Below are positions 16,754-25,795 of a stretch of 31,569 bases of DNA, piece by piece. Position 1 is the stretch's first letter. Each line of letters opens with the position of its first letter. Source of the stretch: CAYYYP01 sp964475985 (GTDB taxonomy: Bacteria; Bdellovibrionota; UBA1018; CAYHWW01); the NCBI GenBank assembly GCA_964475985.1, contig CAYYYP010000041.1, positions 1-31,569 of the forward strand, in the 5' to 3' direction. The notes under the pieces were generated by a model. The model was given only the letters and a program-made list of their open reading frames with translations, did not search any database and had not been told where the DNA came from. The position numbers and the translations under genes were made by a program.

Positions 16754-18970
16754 TTAGCTTAAAAAAAGCATTTCACGGTACTTAGGCAGGGGCCAGAACT
16801 CATCGGAAGTCACATCTTCAAGCCGGTCGCAAACATTTCTGATCTCAGCGAGCAGTTGAGCGCCTTCTTTGCAAAGCAAGTGAGCTTTTTGCGGCTCTTC
16901 CTGCGTTTTGCCTAAACGTGTGAAGAGGTCACGCAATTGTTTTCGTTTCGCGAGGACCTCACCGACGGATTCCACTACCAGTTTCAAACGATTCCCTATT
17001 TCTGCCATGTCAAAGCTGCGATTGACCTCGCTCACCGAGCGAATGCATTCGGCAATGAGCCGTTGTTCCTTCAAGCAAGCGGGAACCACGTAGGTATCCA
17101 CCAGCATGCCCATGGTCTCAAGCTCAATGCTCAGCTTTTTGACGTAACGCTCAATCATAACATGATATCGGCTGTGAAGTTCAGCCTCGGAAAGAATTGC
17201 CAGTTCCGTTAGAAGCTGTTTTGAAGACGCCGATAACATTTGTTCAATGGCTTCAGGGGCTTTTTTCAAATTAGGTAGGCCACGACGCTCCGCTTCAACT
17301 ACCCACTCCTGTGAGTAATTATTGCCCTCGAACCGAATGTCCCGGGATTCTTTAAAGGTTTCCCGAATGACTTCAAGAATGGCGTCGTTAATGTTTTTGC
17401 CCGTTTTAACTCGTTGCTTTAGAACTTCCGTAATTTCACCCATGGCCTGGGCCACCGCTGCATTCACGATAGTAACGGGCCAAGAACATGGCGAGCTTGA
17501 ACCCACTGCCCGGAACTCAAATTTATTCCCGGTAAAAGCGAAAGGAGAGGTTCGGTTGCGATCGGTATTGTCCTTGGATACGACCGGAAGCTTTGCCACC
17601 CCAAGACTGATCATGGCTTGCTCTGCGCCTTGGTCAAGCACTTCGCCAGCTTCAATTTTATTTACAATCTGGGAAAGTTGGTCTCCCAAAAACACCGAGA
17701 TAATGGCCGGTGGCGCTTCGTTGGCCCCCAAACGATGATCGTTGCCCGGTGAAGCGATGGAAGAACGCAAAAGCCCTGCATGCCGGTGCACGCCCTTCAT
17801 GATTGCCGCAAGTACCAGCAAAAATCGCAAATTCTGATGGGGAGTTTTCCCGGGCTCTAATAAATTTGGACTTTCGGTACCGCTACCCACTACGGACATG
17901 GACCAATTATTGTGTTTTCCACTTCCATTCACGCCGGCAAATGGTTTTTCATGGAGGAGGACCGCAAATTGATGGCGCTCACCGACTCGTCTCATGACTT
18001 CCATCAAAAGCTGATTGTGATCACAGGCAACGTTGGCCTCTTCAAAAATGGGAGCCATTTCAAATTGACTGGGCGCCACTTCGTTATGCCGCGTTTTTGC
18101 GGGCACCCCAAGTTTAAACAATTCAAATTCCATTTCTTGCATGAAAGCTAAAGCCCTTGAGGGAACACTCCCGAAATAGTGGTCTTCCAACTGCTGACCG
18201 CGAGGTGGTTGACTGCCCAAGAGAGTGCGCCCAGTCATGAGAAGATCAGGTCTTCCTTGGTAATAAGCGCGATCGATCAAAAAATATTCTTGCTCAGGGC
18301 CAAGAGTTGCCACGACACGTACGGCACCTTTCTCCCCAATGGTCGAAAGCAAATCGAGCGCCTTTTGATTCAGCACTTCCATGGAACGAAGAAGCGGGGT
18401 TTTTTCATCTAGCGCATCACCGTGATAGGAAATGAAAACGGAGGGAATGCACAAGGTTTTTCCATTTGCACTTTCCATGAGGAAAACGGGACTGGTGGGA
18501 TCCCATGCGGTATAACCTCTAGCTTCAAACGTAGTGCGCATGCCACCGCTAGGAAAACTTGAAGCATCGGGTTCGCTCTGAATCAGTTGGCCCCCCGAAA
18601 ATTTTTCGATGGGGCATTCGTTGTCATCAAAACTTAAAAAGGCATCATGCTTTTCCGCCGTGGACCCGGTCTGGGGTTGAAACCAATGGCAGAAGTGGGT
18701 CGCCCCTTTTTCCAGTGCCCACTCTTTCATAGCCAACGCTAAAGCTTGGGCGACATCGCCGTCCATTTTTTTGCCGGAATGCATGACCGACTGAAGTCTC
18801 GTTTGCTGCTCCTTGGATAATTTTGAGCGTAACTGTTCAATGCTTAGAGTGTTGATCCCGAAAAACTCGGATACTTTCAAACGATTCCCAACATCGTCGA
18901 TGGGAAACTCAAAACGTCGCACTTGTCTTGCCTGAATCACCCGAAAAGCTTCTTCACGGGACATGTTCAT
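16754..18970 (-). CDS. glnA: Glutamine synthetase type III (GlnN/GSIII)
   Basis: The enzyme makes glutamine from glutamate, ammonia and ATP. The 738-residue length and motifs identify the large GSIII class rather than the usual 470-residue GlnA. GATHFCHWFQPQTGSTAEKHD, GPEQEYFLID (about 222-231), NEVAPSQFEMAPIFEEANVA, GSGKHNNWSM and a SPFAFTGNKFEFRAVGSS-like block are all visible. The ATG has a GAGGAGA site with about 7-base spacing; an ATG two codons later is an alternative. GSIII enzymes lack the adenylylation control of GSI, which fits the absence of glnE or glnB here. It starts 42 bases after batD, and read-through from the bat operon is possible. Confidence 0.96.
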   Translation of the reverse strand: MNMSREEAFRVIQARQVRRFEFPIDDVGNRLKVSEFFGINTLSIEQLRSKLSKEQQTRLQSVMHSGKKMDGDVAQALALAMKEWALEKGATHFCHWFQPQTGSTAEKHDAFLSFDDNECPIEKFSGGQLIQSEPDASSFPSGGMRTTFEARGYTAWDPTSPVFLMESANGKTLCIPSVFISYHGDALDEKTPLLRSMEVLNQKALDLLSTIGEKGAVRVVATLGPEQEYFLIDRAYYQGRPDLLMTGRTLLGSQPPRGQQLEDHYFGSVPSRALAFMQEMEFELFKLGVPAKTRHNEVAPSQFEMAPIFEEANVACDHNQLLMEVMRRVGERHQFAVLLHEKPFAGVNGSGKHNNWSMSVVGSGTESPNLLEPGKTPHQNLRFLLVLAAIMKGVHRHAGLLRSSIASPGNDHRLGANEAPPAIISVFLGDQLSQIVNKIEAGEVLDQGAEQAMISLGVAKLPVVSKDNTDRNRTSPFAFTGNKFEFRAVGSSSPCSWPVTIVNAAVAQAMGEITEVLKQRVKTGKNINDAILEVIRETFKESRDIRFEGNNYSQEWVVEAERRGLPNLKKAPEAIEQMLSASSKQLLTELAILSEAELHSRYHVMIERYVKKLSIELETMGMLVDTYVVPACLKEQRLIAECIRSVSEVNRSFDMAEIGNRLKLVVESVGEVLAKRKQLRDLFTRLGKTQEEPQKAHLLCKEGAQLLAEIRNVCDRLEDVTSDEFWPLPKYREMLFLS

Positions 18971-19012
18971 GAAATTCTCCTCTTTGATGGGAAAGCAGTA
19001 TCATATTCGGAA

Positions 19013-20962
19013 TTACTGCACCAAACTTTGCAATGTTTTTACCAAAGCCAAGAGCGATTCCCTCAAAGTCCGGTTCTGGGAAGGCATAAAACGAACGTTT
19101 TCCAGCTCCTCGGCAAATTTTAATACTTTGATGCGGAGCTCTTCTGGATAATCCTTGGTCCTTAAAAAATCTTCTAATTCCTGGCGTGTCAGAGACCCCT
19201 TTGAAGTTCCGAAACGAAACCGCAACCAGCTGGCAAAGATCTCCTCTAGCTTTACGCTTAAGGCATCAAGACGTTTGCGTTCGTCTGCCTGTACCGCGTC
19301 GAGGGAAGCTGTCTTCAAAAAGTCATTTTCCAATGATTTTATTTTCTTTAAAAAATCTTTATGATCAACGACCGGCCTTTGTTCCTTGCGTAGAAGCTTA
19401 GCCGCAGCAAAAATCAGACTACCCAGAAAGAAAAGTCCGCTAAGGATTGCAAAACCTAGCGCTAAAACGTTAAAAATACCCCGATTTTTGGGTGGTTTAA
19501 CTTCAAGCGTTCCCTGGGCCGCCGAGAATTCGACTTTAGGTGCACTGGTATCGGTTTTTCCGGGCGCGGCAGCTCCCGGCACTCCGGTTACCGCATTCCC
19601 GTCGCCTGGATCAACGTCGACGATGATCGGAGAGCTAGCCTTTACTCGGTAACTCTCGCTAGAAGGATCAAACATGGAAATCTCGATGGCTGGCAACTCA
19701 AAATGTCCAGCCTGCCTTGGGATCAAAAGAAAATCAAAAACCCGCTCGCTAGTGCCATTAGGGTGATATTTTGTCTGTGATTTATCTTCATATTGCTCAA
19801 AGGCATCGGGCCATTTCACCTTCAAGGATTCTAAGCTTCCGGCGTGCCCCGTTCCTTCGATCTTTACTTTTACGTTAAGGGCCTCACCTACTTTCAACCG
19901 CGGCTTATCCGAGGTTGCCGAAATATCAAACTGGCCTACGAGGCCATGGAAACTATCGGGTTTGCCCTGTGAAGGGAGCGGCAGAATTTCCACTTCACGC
20001 CGATCACTGCTGCGAGTCTCCGTCATCATCTGAAAATTTTGGAAAAATCGTCTGAGCATGAAGGGATCTTCGTCGTCATCCCCTCCCCATGTTCCACCCC
20101 TGACTCCGCGATATGCAATTTTCGCGGAAAAAACATCAAGGGGAAGCTTACCTTCCCTGACGGCAAAAACAGCGTACTTCGCCATGGTCGCTCGTTGGTA
20201 TTCAACTCCATTGATGTTGCGAGGAACAAACTGCAGGGCATTTTTAAGGAGCGTTAAATCTAAATCTTCCTTTAAGAATCCAGATGCAGTGGGATATCTC
20301 TCTACCTGAATGCTTCCGATCTGAGTTCTTGAGAATAGGCTGTATTCTAGGATGATTTGCTCGCCGCGATAGGCTCTGGTTTTATTTGGCTCCGTCCTAA
20401 GAAAAAGAAGCTGCTCACCACGTTGAGGCTTTGCGACAGCGGCCCCTCCACTCCGGGGAGTGATCTGCGATCTAGGATCAGGCTCTTCAGTATCATCTTC
20501 ATCAGCCAGATCCGTGGCTCCGGCGGGTGCATCACCAACTAAGACATCGATATCGGCTGCATGATAAACTTTGCCATCTACCGTGACGCGGATGTTTTTG
20601 ATTTTGAGACGACCTTTTTTCTTGGGCAAAAGGATTGATGTGAACTGCTCCGTGCGGCTCGTAGAAAATTGTCCGTTGATATAGCGGGACTCAATACTCG
20701 TACCGCGATTGAACTGGTTCACTACGTCAAAGTCTGGGGCGTCAAATTGTGGTTTGTCGATACTGGGACGCATGGAGTCGGTGTGAATGGAAAAATGGAG
20801 TCCTAAGTTTTCCCCCGTACTAATTTCTTGGGACTGCAGCTGAGCCTCAAACTGAACCTCCGCCGCGCCCGCAAACCATAGATTCCCAAAACTTAAAATC
20901 CAAAGTCCTAGGAGAAAGCAGGAGAGTTTAAGCAATGAAGTTTTTTCACCAATCTTTTTCAT
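19013..20962 (-). CDS. batD: BatD family membrane protein
   Basis: BatD proteins are exported, membrane-anchored partners of the VWA proteins BatA and BatB. A signal peptide (MKKIGEKTSLLKLSCFLLGL, ending near WFAGAAE) is followed by a large beta-rich periplasmic region with BatD-type repeats. A single membrane helix lies near residues 494-520 (FAILSGLFFLGSLIFAAAKL) and a cytoplasmic helical tail follows. The start is the ATG at 20962, which has a GAGGAAG ribosome site. The longer frame to 21037 would overlap the previous gene by 92 bases, against 17 bases here. The protein is 649 residues. Biochemical role unproven; the family is linked to oxygen tolerance and envelope stress. Confidence 0.88.
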   Translation of the reverse strand: MKKIGEKTSLLKLSCFLLGLWILSFGNLWFAGAAEVQFEAQLQSQEISTGENLGLHFSIHTDSMRPSIDKPQFDAPDFDVVNQFNRGTSIESRYINGQFSTSRTEQFTSILLPKKKGRLKIKNIRVTVDGKVYHAADIDVLVGDAPAGATDLADEDDTEEPDPRSQITPRSGGAAVAKPQRGEQLLFLRTEPNKTRAYRGEQIILEYSLFSRTQIGSIQVERYPTASGFLKEDLDLTLLKNALQFVPRNINGVEYQRATMAKYAVFAVREGKLPLDVFSAKIAYRGVRGGTWGGDDDEDPFMLRRFFQNFQMMTETRSSDRREVEILPLPSQGKPDSFHGLVGQFDISATSDKPRLKVGEALNVKVKIEGTGHAGSLESLKVKWPDAFEQYEDKSQTKYHPNGTSERVFDFLLIPRQAGHFELPAIEISMFDPSSESYRVKASSPIIVDVDPGDGNAVTGVPGAAAPGKTDTSAPKVEFSAAQGTLEVKPPKNRGIFNVLALGFAILSGLFFLGSLIFAAAKLLRKEQRPVVDHKDFLKKIKSLENDFLKTASLDAVQADERKRLDALSVKLEEIFASWLRFRFGTSKGSLTRQELEDFLRTKDYPEELRIKVLKFAEELENVRFMPSQNRTLRESLLALVKTLQSLVQ

Positions 20963-22841
20963 TTTCTTCCTCTCGGTTTTCTCTGCGATCAGGGTTTCGC
21001 CTTGAGGCTTCATTCTGTTTTTGCTTCGCCTTGTCACGCCTAAATCGATTGAGGGTTTGGTTGTCCTGTTCTTTTAATTGTTGCATAAGGCGCTGAGCAT
21101 CCTGGGGCGACAGAGTTTCTGACTTGAATTCCCGCTGTTTTTTCGTAACGGGCGGAGAGGACTTATCTTTATCCTTGCCCTTGCCGTCCTTATTTTGATC
21201 CTTACCGTCTTTTTGATCTTGCTTCTGATCTTGCTTTTGTTGCTGATCTTCTTTTTGCTGTTGGTCCTTTTTTTCCTGTTTTTCCTTATCTTCTTTTTGT
21301 TTCTGTTTCTGGTTTTGCCTGGTCTGCTGCAAAGACTCCCGGAATTTCATCAATAACTCTTCAAGCGACTTTTTATCCGTACCGCTCACTGCGGGGTCGC
21401 GAAGGTTTTCGATAATACGCTGCAATCCATTTTGAAGTTCGCTTAATGCCTCATCGTGCTGTCCTTGCTTCTCAAGTGACTTAGCCAAATTAAAAGTTGA
21501 GCTGGCATCCAGTACTGGCGCTTTCTGATCTAAGCTTTTTTTCTGCGCATTTTTGAGTTCCGTTACGGCAGTTTCGGCAGCGCCCGACTTCAAAAGTGAA
21601 GTGCCTAAATTAAAATGATGAAGCGGCGAATCGGGGTCTAGCGCTTGGGCGCGGGTAAAATGTTCGACTGCGGTCGGCAACTCTGAACTGGTGTAGGCCT
21701 CCATGCCTTTCTTGGTTTCCCGGAAATCTCGGTAACCCGCATGAGCCTGGGACGTTAGCAAACACGCTAGGACGATTGCTACGACTTCGGGCAGGCCCAC
21801 ACTTAAAATCAAACCGAGCACGCCAAGTGCTAATGGCACCTGGAAATATTCTCCGTAGATGATGACCTTACGGCCACGTCCAGGTTTAGTTCCATCTTCA
21901 TCCTTTTCGGTAGCATCATGGAAAATGTTTACAATTTGCGGAACTTCCCGCTCATCGCTGGAAGCCACAAAAAATTTTCCGCCCGTTGAGTTTGAAATAT
22001 TTTCAAGACTCTTCGTTTCAAGCTTAGAAAGAACCGTATTGCCCGACTTGTCTTTTTTGTATCCCTGCAAATTTCCGTTGGCATCTCGCAACGGAATGGG
22101 CGCACCCTTAAAACTTCCGACTCCAATGGCGTAGACGGGAACGTGGGCCGTTTTTAACGGACCAATCACTTCAGATTCCTTTCCGACCTGATCCTCGCCA
22201 TCGCTAATGAGCAACATTCCCTGGCCAGAAGTATCTTCGTCGGCCTTGGCTTCTTCACCCGCCTGGGAATTCACCCCTCCACGTTCGAGCAAATCAAGGG
22301 CCGTTCTTAAGGCGCCCGCCAAATTCGTACCTTGCGTAGGTACGGAATCTTCGTTGATCGTCTCAAGATTTTGGCTAATATAATCAAAATCTGTAGTGAG
22401 GGGAACTGCCGCAAAACTATGGCCCGCAAAAATCACTAAGCCCACGCGGTCGCCCGACGCCTGCTCAAGCAAAGTTTTGATGAGGTGCTTTGCTTTTTTA
22501 ATGCGACTAGGCACCACATCCTCCGTGGCCATGCTCCTAGATACATCGAGCAACACCACCAAATCAGAACCCTGCTGCGGTAGAATTTCTTCGCGTTGTC
22601 CCATTTGCGGGCGGGCCAGGGCGAAGATGAAAGAAATCAAGGCAAGCCATAGAAAAAGGAATTTTAAGTACCTTCGTTTTGGTCGAAAGCCGGGCGTCAG
22701 TTTAAGCCAACTACCCTCCGTAAAAATGCCTGAGAGTTTTTTCTGACTTTGCAGCTGGAGGCCCCACCAGAGGATAGGCAGGAGGAACACTGGGATTAAA
22801 TACCAGAAATAATAGCTGTAGAGAAAACGCATGCTGCTCAT
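20946..22841 (-). CDS. batB: Fused BatB-BatC: VWA membrane protein with TPR and charged tail
   Basis: The N-terminal half is a BatB-type protein. It has two N-terminal membrane helices, then a VWA domain with MIDAS DVSRS (99-103), GTNL and ISDGED. Two further hydrophobic stretches follow, LALGVLGLILSVGL and VVAIVLACLLTSQAHAG. The second looks like the retained signal peptide of a former separate batC. The C-terminal half has TPR-like units (AVEHFTRAQALDPDSPLHHFNLG, then STFNLAKSLEKQGQHDEALSEL), a Gln/Lys/Asp-rich low-complexity region, and a charged tail. BatB and BatC are often separate genes. The start ATG overlaps the batA stop (ATGA), and the end overlaps batD by 17 bases. Confidence 0.92.
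   Translation of the reverse strand: MSSMRFLYSYYFWYLIPVFLLPILWWGLQLQSQKKLSGIFTEGSWLKLTPGFRPKRRYLKFLFLWLALISFIFALARPQMGQREEILPQQGSDLVVLLDVSRSMATEDVVPSRIKKAKHLIKTLLEQASGDRVGLVIFAGHSFAAVPLTTDFDYISQNLETINEDSVPTQGTNLAGALRTALDLLERGGVNSQAGEEAKADEDTSGQGMLLISDGEDQVGKESEVIGPLKTAHVPVYAIGVGSFKGAPIPLRDANGNLQGYKKDKSGNTVLSKLETKSLENISNSTGGKFFVASSDEREVPQIVNIFHDATEKDEDGTKPGRGRKVIIYGEYFQVPLALGVLGLILSVGLPEVVAIVLACLLTSQAHAGYRDFRETKKGMEAYTSSELPTAVEHFTRAQALDPDSPLHHFNLGTSLLKSGAAETAVTELKNAQKKSLDQKAPVLDASSTFNLAKSLEKQGQHDEALSELQNGLQRIIENLRDPAVSGTDKKSLEELLMKFRESLQQTRQNQKQKQKEDKEKQEKKDQQQKEDQQQKQDQKQDQKDGKDQNKDGKGKDKDKSSPPVTKKQREFKSETLSPQDAQRLMQQLKEQDNQTLNRFRRDKAKQKQNEASRRNPDRRENREEENEKDW
21160..21318 (-). repeat. Low-complexity Gln/Lys/Asp coding tract in the BatC part
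   Basis: About residues 508-560 of the BatB-BatC protein are nearly all Gln, Lys, Asp, Glu and Gly, built from short units such as QKQDQKQDQ and KDGKDQNKDG. The DNA is correspondingly repetitive and is prone to length change by slippage. Such tracts are usual in BatC C-termini. Confidence 0.85.
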
Positions 22842-23953
22842 GGGTACACCCTAAGGAAAGTTTCCTGCGACAAAAAGGTGAGGAGAAGGACCACCATACC
22901 CATAAATAAAAAAACTTGATAACGCTCTTCGTAACGAACCTGCTGAGTGCTTTTTATTTCCGTCCGCTCAAGTTGGTCAATCTCTGAAAAAACTCCGCGA
23001 AAGGTTTCGGGATCGTCCTGCACGCGGTAAAATCTCCCGCCGGTGGCGGCGGAAATTTGCCTGAGCAGTTCCGGATTTATGGAACTGTCATAATATTGAT
23101 AAGTTTTGTAAGTGCGCCCTAGAATATCTCTTTGTAAAAAGGGCATGCGCACCCGGCCTTCTCTCCCAATGGCAATGCTATAGACTTTAATCCCAAATCC
23201 TTTTGCCAATTCCCCTGCCGTAAGCGGATCAACCTGCCCCATATTATTGTCACCATCGGTAATCAAAATGATGACTTTGCTTTTGGAAGTAGATTTCGCA
23301 AGTCGGGTCACGCCCAAGGAAAGTCCATCCCCGATGGCCGTTCCATCTTTTAAATCTCCGATTTCAATATTGCGCAATTGCTCCAGCACCAAAGTGTAAT
23401 CAAGCGTAGGCGGTGCCAATGAAACGGGCTCTCCCGAAAACGCAACGAGTCCAATCCGATCGGTCTGCCTGCCTTCGATAAATTCACGAATCACAGTTTT
23501 TGCGATATCCATGCGATTGGTGTCCCGAAAATCTTCCACGCGCATGCTTGCCGACATGTCTAGGACAATGAGGATATCAATACCTTCCACCGAGCGCTGA
23601 ATTTTTGAGAAACTGCGCTGGGGTCTAGCTAAGGAGAGGCCAAAAAGCAGGAGCGCCACGCTATAACTCACCAAAAAAATCCAACGCAATGGAAGCTTTT
23701 CCCAAGGAATCATTTTTAACTTTTGTAACGCTTGGCTTTTTGAATGCTTGGTCAGGGGCGTGCGATTGGGCCTTACGGTTTTTTTTTCGACTTTAGAGGG
23801 TGAAAAAAGTCTTTTTGAGGACACCAGCAATGCCGGATAAAATTTACCCGCCTGCATCCTCCGCGAAATCCAAAAAAGTAAAACTGCCGTCGCAAGTATA
23901 ACCAGCCCGAGAAACCAAGGATCATGCAGTTTAAACGAAAAGCTAGGGCTCAT
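22838..23953 (-). CDS. batA: BatA-type VWA membrane protein
   Basis: This 371-residue protein has two N-terminal membrane helices (near 12-29 and 91-108, the second ending SLARPQ), a VWA domain and a C-terminal helix (YQVFLFMGMVVLLLTFLS). The MIDAS is intact: DMSAS at 132-136, DGTAIGDG and ITDGDNN. It should therefore bind a divalent cation and a partner protein on the periplasmic or cytoplasmic face. Basic inserts with Lys, Arg and Ser lie between the helices. The gene overlaps the upstream DUF4381-like gene by 11 bases and the next gene by 4, which implies tight translational coupling in the order BatA then BatB. Confidence 0.93.
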   Translation of the reverse strand: MSPSFSFKLHDPWFLGLVILATAVLLFWISRRMQAGKFYPALLVSSKRLFSPSKVEKKTVRPNRTPLTKHSKSQALQKLKMIPWEKLPLRWIFLVSYSVALLLFGLSLARPQRSFSKIQRSVEGIDILIVLDMSASMRVEDFRDTNRMDIAKTVIREFIEGRQTDRIGLVAFSGEPVSLAPPTLDYTLVLEQLRNIEIGDLKDGTAIGDGLSLGVTRLAKSTSKSKVIILITDGDNNMGQVDPLTAGELAKGFGIKVYSIAIGREGRVRMPFLQRDILGRTYKTYQYYDSSINPELLRQISAATGGRFYRVQDDPETFRGVFSEIDQLERTEIKSTQQVRYEERYQVFLFMGMVVLLLTFLSQETFLRVYP

Positions 23954-24908
23954 TTGCGCTGGACTCCCTGGCTAAATGTAGAATTCGGGCAGAAAGCCCG
24001 CGAGCCAATGCGTCGGAAGGGACTTCCTTGGCAAACTTCACCGGATCCATTTCCTCAAACAGGGTTATCCACTGTGGGCCCGTGGAAACTGCCCTAGAAA
24101 TTTTTTGTAAAGCAAAATTCAATTCCCGGGTCGTAAGATCCTCTGCCGGGAAACCATACTCCTTCGTCAAAAACCTTTTTGCCGCTTCACTCAAGCCAAA
24201 ATAATATTTTTTAAATGTACCGGACTCCAGTAGATTTGAAGCATCCAAAACTTTAATTTGTTCCTCAAGAATTTCCAGAGGAGTTTTTGGGGCGACTTCC
24301 GGCAGCTGGGCTTGTTTTGCCAGTTGGGCATCTTTATGAAGCTTCCACACTTTTAGGATTCCCAAAATAATCAGACCTAAAACCAGAAGCCCACAAATCA
24401 CGACTAACAAAATCGCCCACCAAGGAAGTCTCATGCCTAAGGGGTCAAGCGGCGCTTTGATTTCCTCCGTTTCCGGAAGTTTTTCTATTTCAAACTTGGA
24501 AAGTTCCTTAAGCGAGAGCGCGCCAACGACCTTATTATTTTTTTTAAGGAGAATATCTCCGACATGAATTTGACCTGGTTCGTAGGAGGTCACGGTGAAC
24601 TCAAGCAGCGCCTCCGTAACCTTGGCGCTAAGGATTCTGATCCCTTCACGGCTTATCGGAAATTTTTCTGAGGCCCCTAGGTCGGGAGTCTCTGCCCATT
24701 GCGGTAACGCCCCAGTGATCTCCGAGGGAAGTTCTGCCGTCACCGTAAGCACATCGCCCGCAAAAAGCTTATTCCCGCTCGGACCTTTTACCTGGGCAGG
24801 AATCTGCAAAGGAGCCGGTGGAGGTTCCGGCATGGATGAGTAGACCGTCGGTGCACTCCATGAATTGTAAGAAAACAGCAGGGAAAATAGCAGGAAAAAT
24901 ATTTTCAT
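23943..24908 (-). CDS. DUF4381-like membrane protein of the Bat operon
   Basis: The 321-residue product has a signal peptide (MKIFFLLFSLLFSYNSWSAP), a periplasmic domain with beta-rich character, and one membrane helix at about residues 160-185 (WWAILLVVICGLLVLGLIIL). A cytoplasmic domain follows, containing FKKYYFGLSEAAKRFLTKEYG and AEDLTTREL. That last block matches the YY-LS-RxYL-xx-TT-EL pattern typical of DUF4381 proteins found between DUF58 and BatA genes. The start ATG overlaps the DUF58 stop (ATGA). Its function is presumably as an adaptor in the MoxR/VWA complex. Confidence 0.78.
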   Translation of the reverse strand: MKIFFLLFSLLFSYNSWSAPTVYSSMPEPPPAPLQIPAQVKGPSGNKLFAGDVLTVTAELPSEITGALPQWAETPDLGASEKFPISREGIRILSAKVTEALLEFTVTSYEPGQIHVGDILLKKNNKVVGALSLKELSKFEIEKLPETEEIKAPLDPLGMRLPWWAILLVVICGLLVLGLIILGILKVWKLHKDAQLAKQAQLPEVAPKTPLEILEEQIKVLDASNLLESGTFKKYYFGLSEAAKRFLTKEYGFPAEDLTTRELNFALQKISRAVSTGPQWITLFEEMDPVKFAKEVPSDALARGLSARILHLARESSANEP

Positions 24909-25786
24909 CGTTTCGTTCCCTTTTGCAGTTCACGAAACACGTCTTCCATATAATTGGAGCGGGGAGAAAGCTCAATCAAAGCAGCTCCGGCTCGTCTGAA
25001 AAGCGCCGCTACTTCTTTATCGGGAGTAGTTTTTGGGGCGTCCCCGCCGGAAACCCAACGTTCTCCCGTCTCAGCATCTACGCATTCCACTAATCCCAAA
25101 CTTTTCAATGCTGAAGTGTCCGCCTCAACGGGGTCCTTCATTTGAAGCCCAATCACATCATGTCGTCGTGCAAGCTGTCTTAAAGCGTCAAAATACCTAG
25201 CATCTCCATCTATAAAATCGCTGGCGACGAATACGACACCTCTAGTTTTCATGGCCTGGCGACAGCTCTGCAATGCTACCTCAAGGTTCGTTCCGTCAGA
25301 TTCTGGGTCGTGATACAAAAGGTCAGTGACGACTCGCAAAGCGTGGGCCTTTCCCTTTTTAGGTGGAACATGGCGCTCCACATGATCCGTGAAAAGAATA
25401 AGTCCCACGCGGTCATTATTTCGGGTTGCCGCAAATACCAGAAGCGCACAGACTTCCGCCAGGGCGTCCATTTTATTTTTCGCCTGGGATCCAAAAACCC
25501 CGCTGCGGCTAAGATCGGCTACGAAATATACGCAAAGCTCGCGCTCTTCCTCAAATTTCTTGATGTGCACGACCTGAGTGCGCGCCGTAACTTTCCAATC
25601 GATATGCCGAATATCGTCACCAAGGTAATACTCTCGCAAATCGGCGAACTGCATGCCGTGACCTTTAAAACGCGTGTGATACTGCCCCGCCAGAACCGAG
25701 TCCACAAGTCGTTTGGTTGAGAGTTCAAGACGCCTCACTCGGCGAAGAACTTCTTGCGTACGTGCCGCGTCGCGCTGCCTACTCAT
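24905..25786 (-). CDS. DUF58 VWA-like protein
   Basis: The family signature YLGDDIRHIDWKVTARTQ is at residues 54-71, followed by a VWA-like domain beginning VADLSRSGVFG (about 90-100) with partial MIDAS features. The 293-residue protein has no membrane helix and should be cytoplasmic. DUF58 proteins are standard companions of MoxR ATPases. The ATG is preceded by GAGGG and lies 9 bases after the moxR stop. Confidence 0.9.
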   Translation of the reverse strand: MSRQRDAARTQEVLRRVRRLELSTKRLVDSVLAGQYHTRFKGHGMQFADLREYYLGDDIRHIDWKVTARTQVVHIKKFEEERELCVYFVADLSRSGVFGSQAKNKMDALAEVCALLVFAATRNNDRVGLILFTDHVERHVPPKKGKAHALRVVTDLLYHDPESDGTNLEVALQSCRQAMKTRGVVFVASDFIDGDARYFDALRQLARRHDVIGLQMKDPVEADTSALKSLGLVECVDAETGERWVSGGDAPKTTPDKEVAALFRRAGAALIELSPRSNYMEDVFRELQKGTKR

Positions 25787-25795
25787 GATAAGCCC

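Noticed and set aside
19000..19005. TATGAT as a glnA -10 element
   Set aside because: No acceptable -35 lies 15-19 bases upstream, and the upstream part is batD coding sequence.
20963..21037. N-terminal extension of batD
   Set aside because: It lies inside the batB-batC end. The ATG at 20962 has a GAGGAAG site and begins a proper signal peptide.
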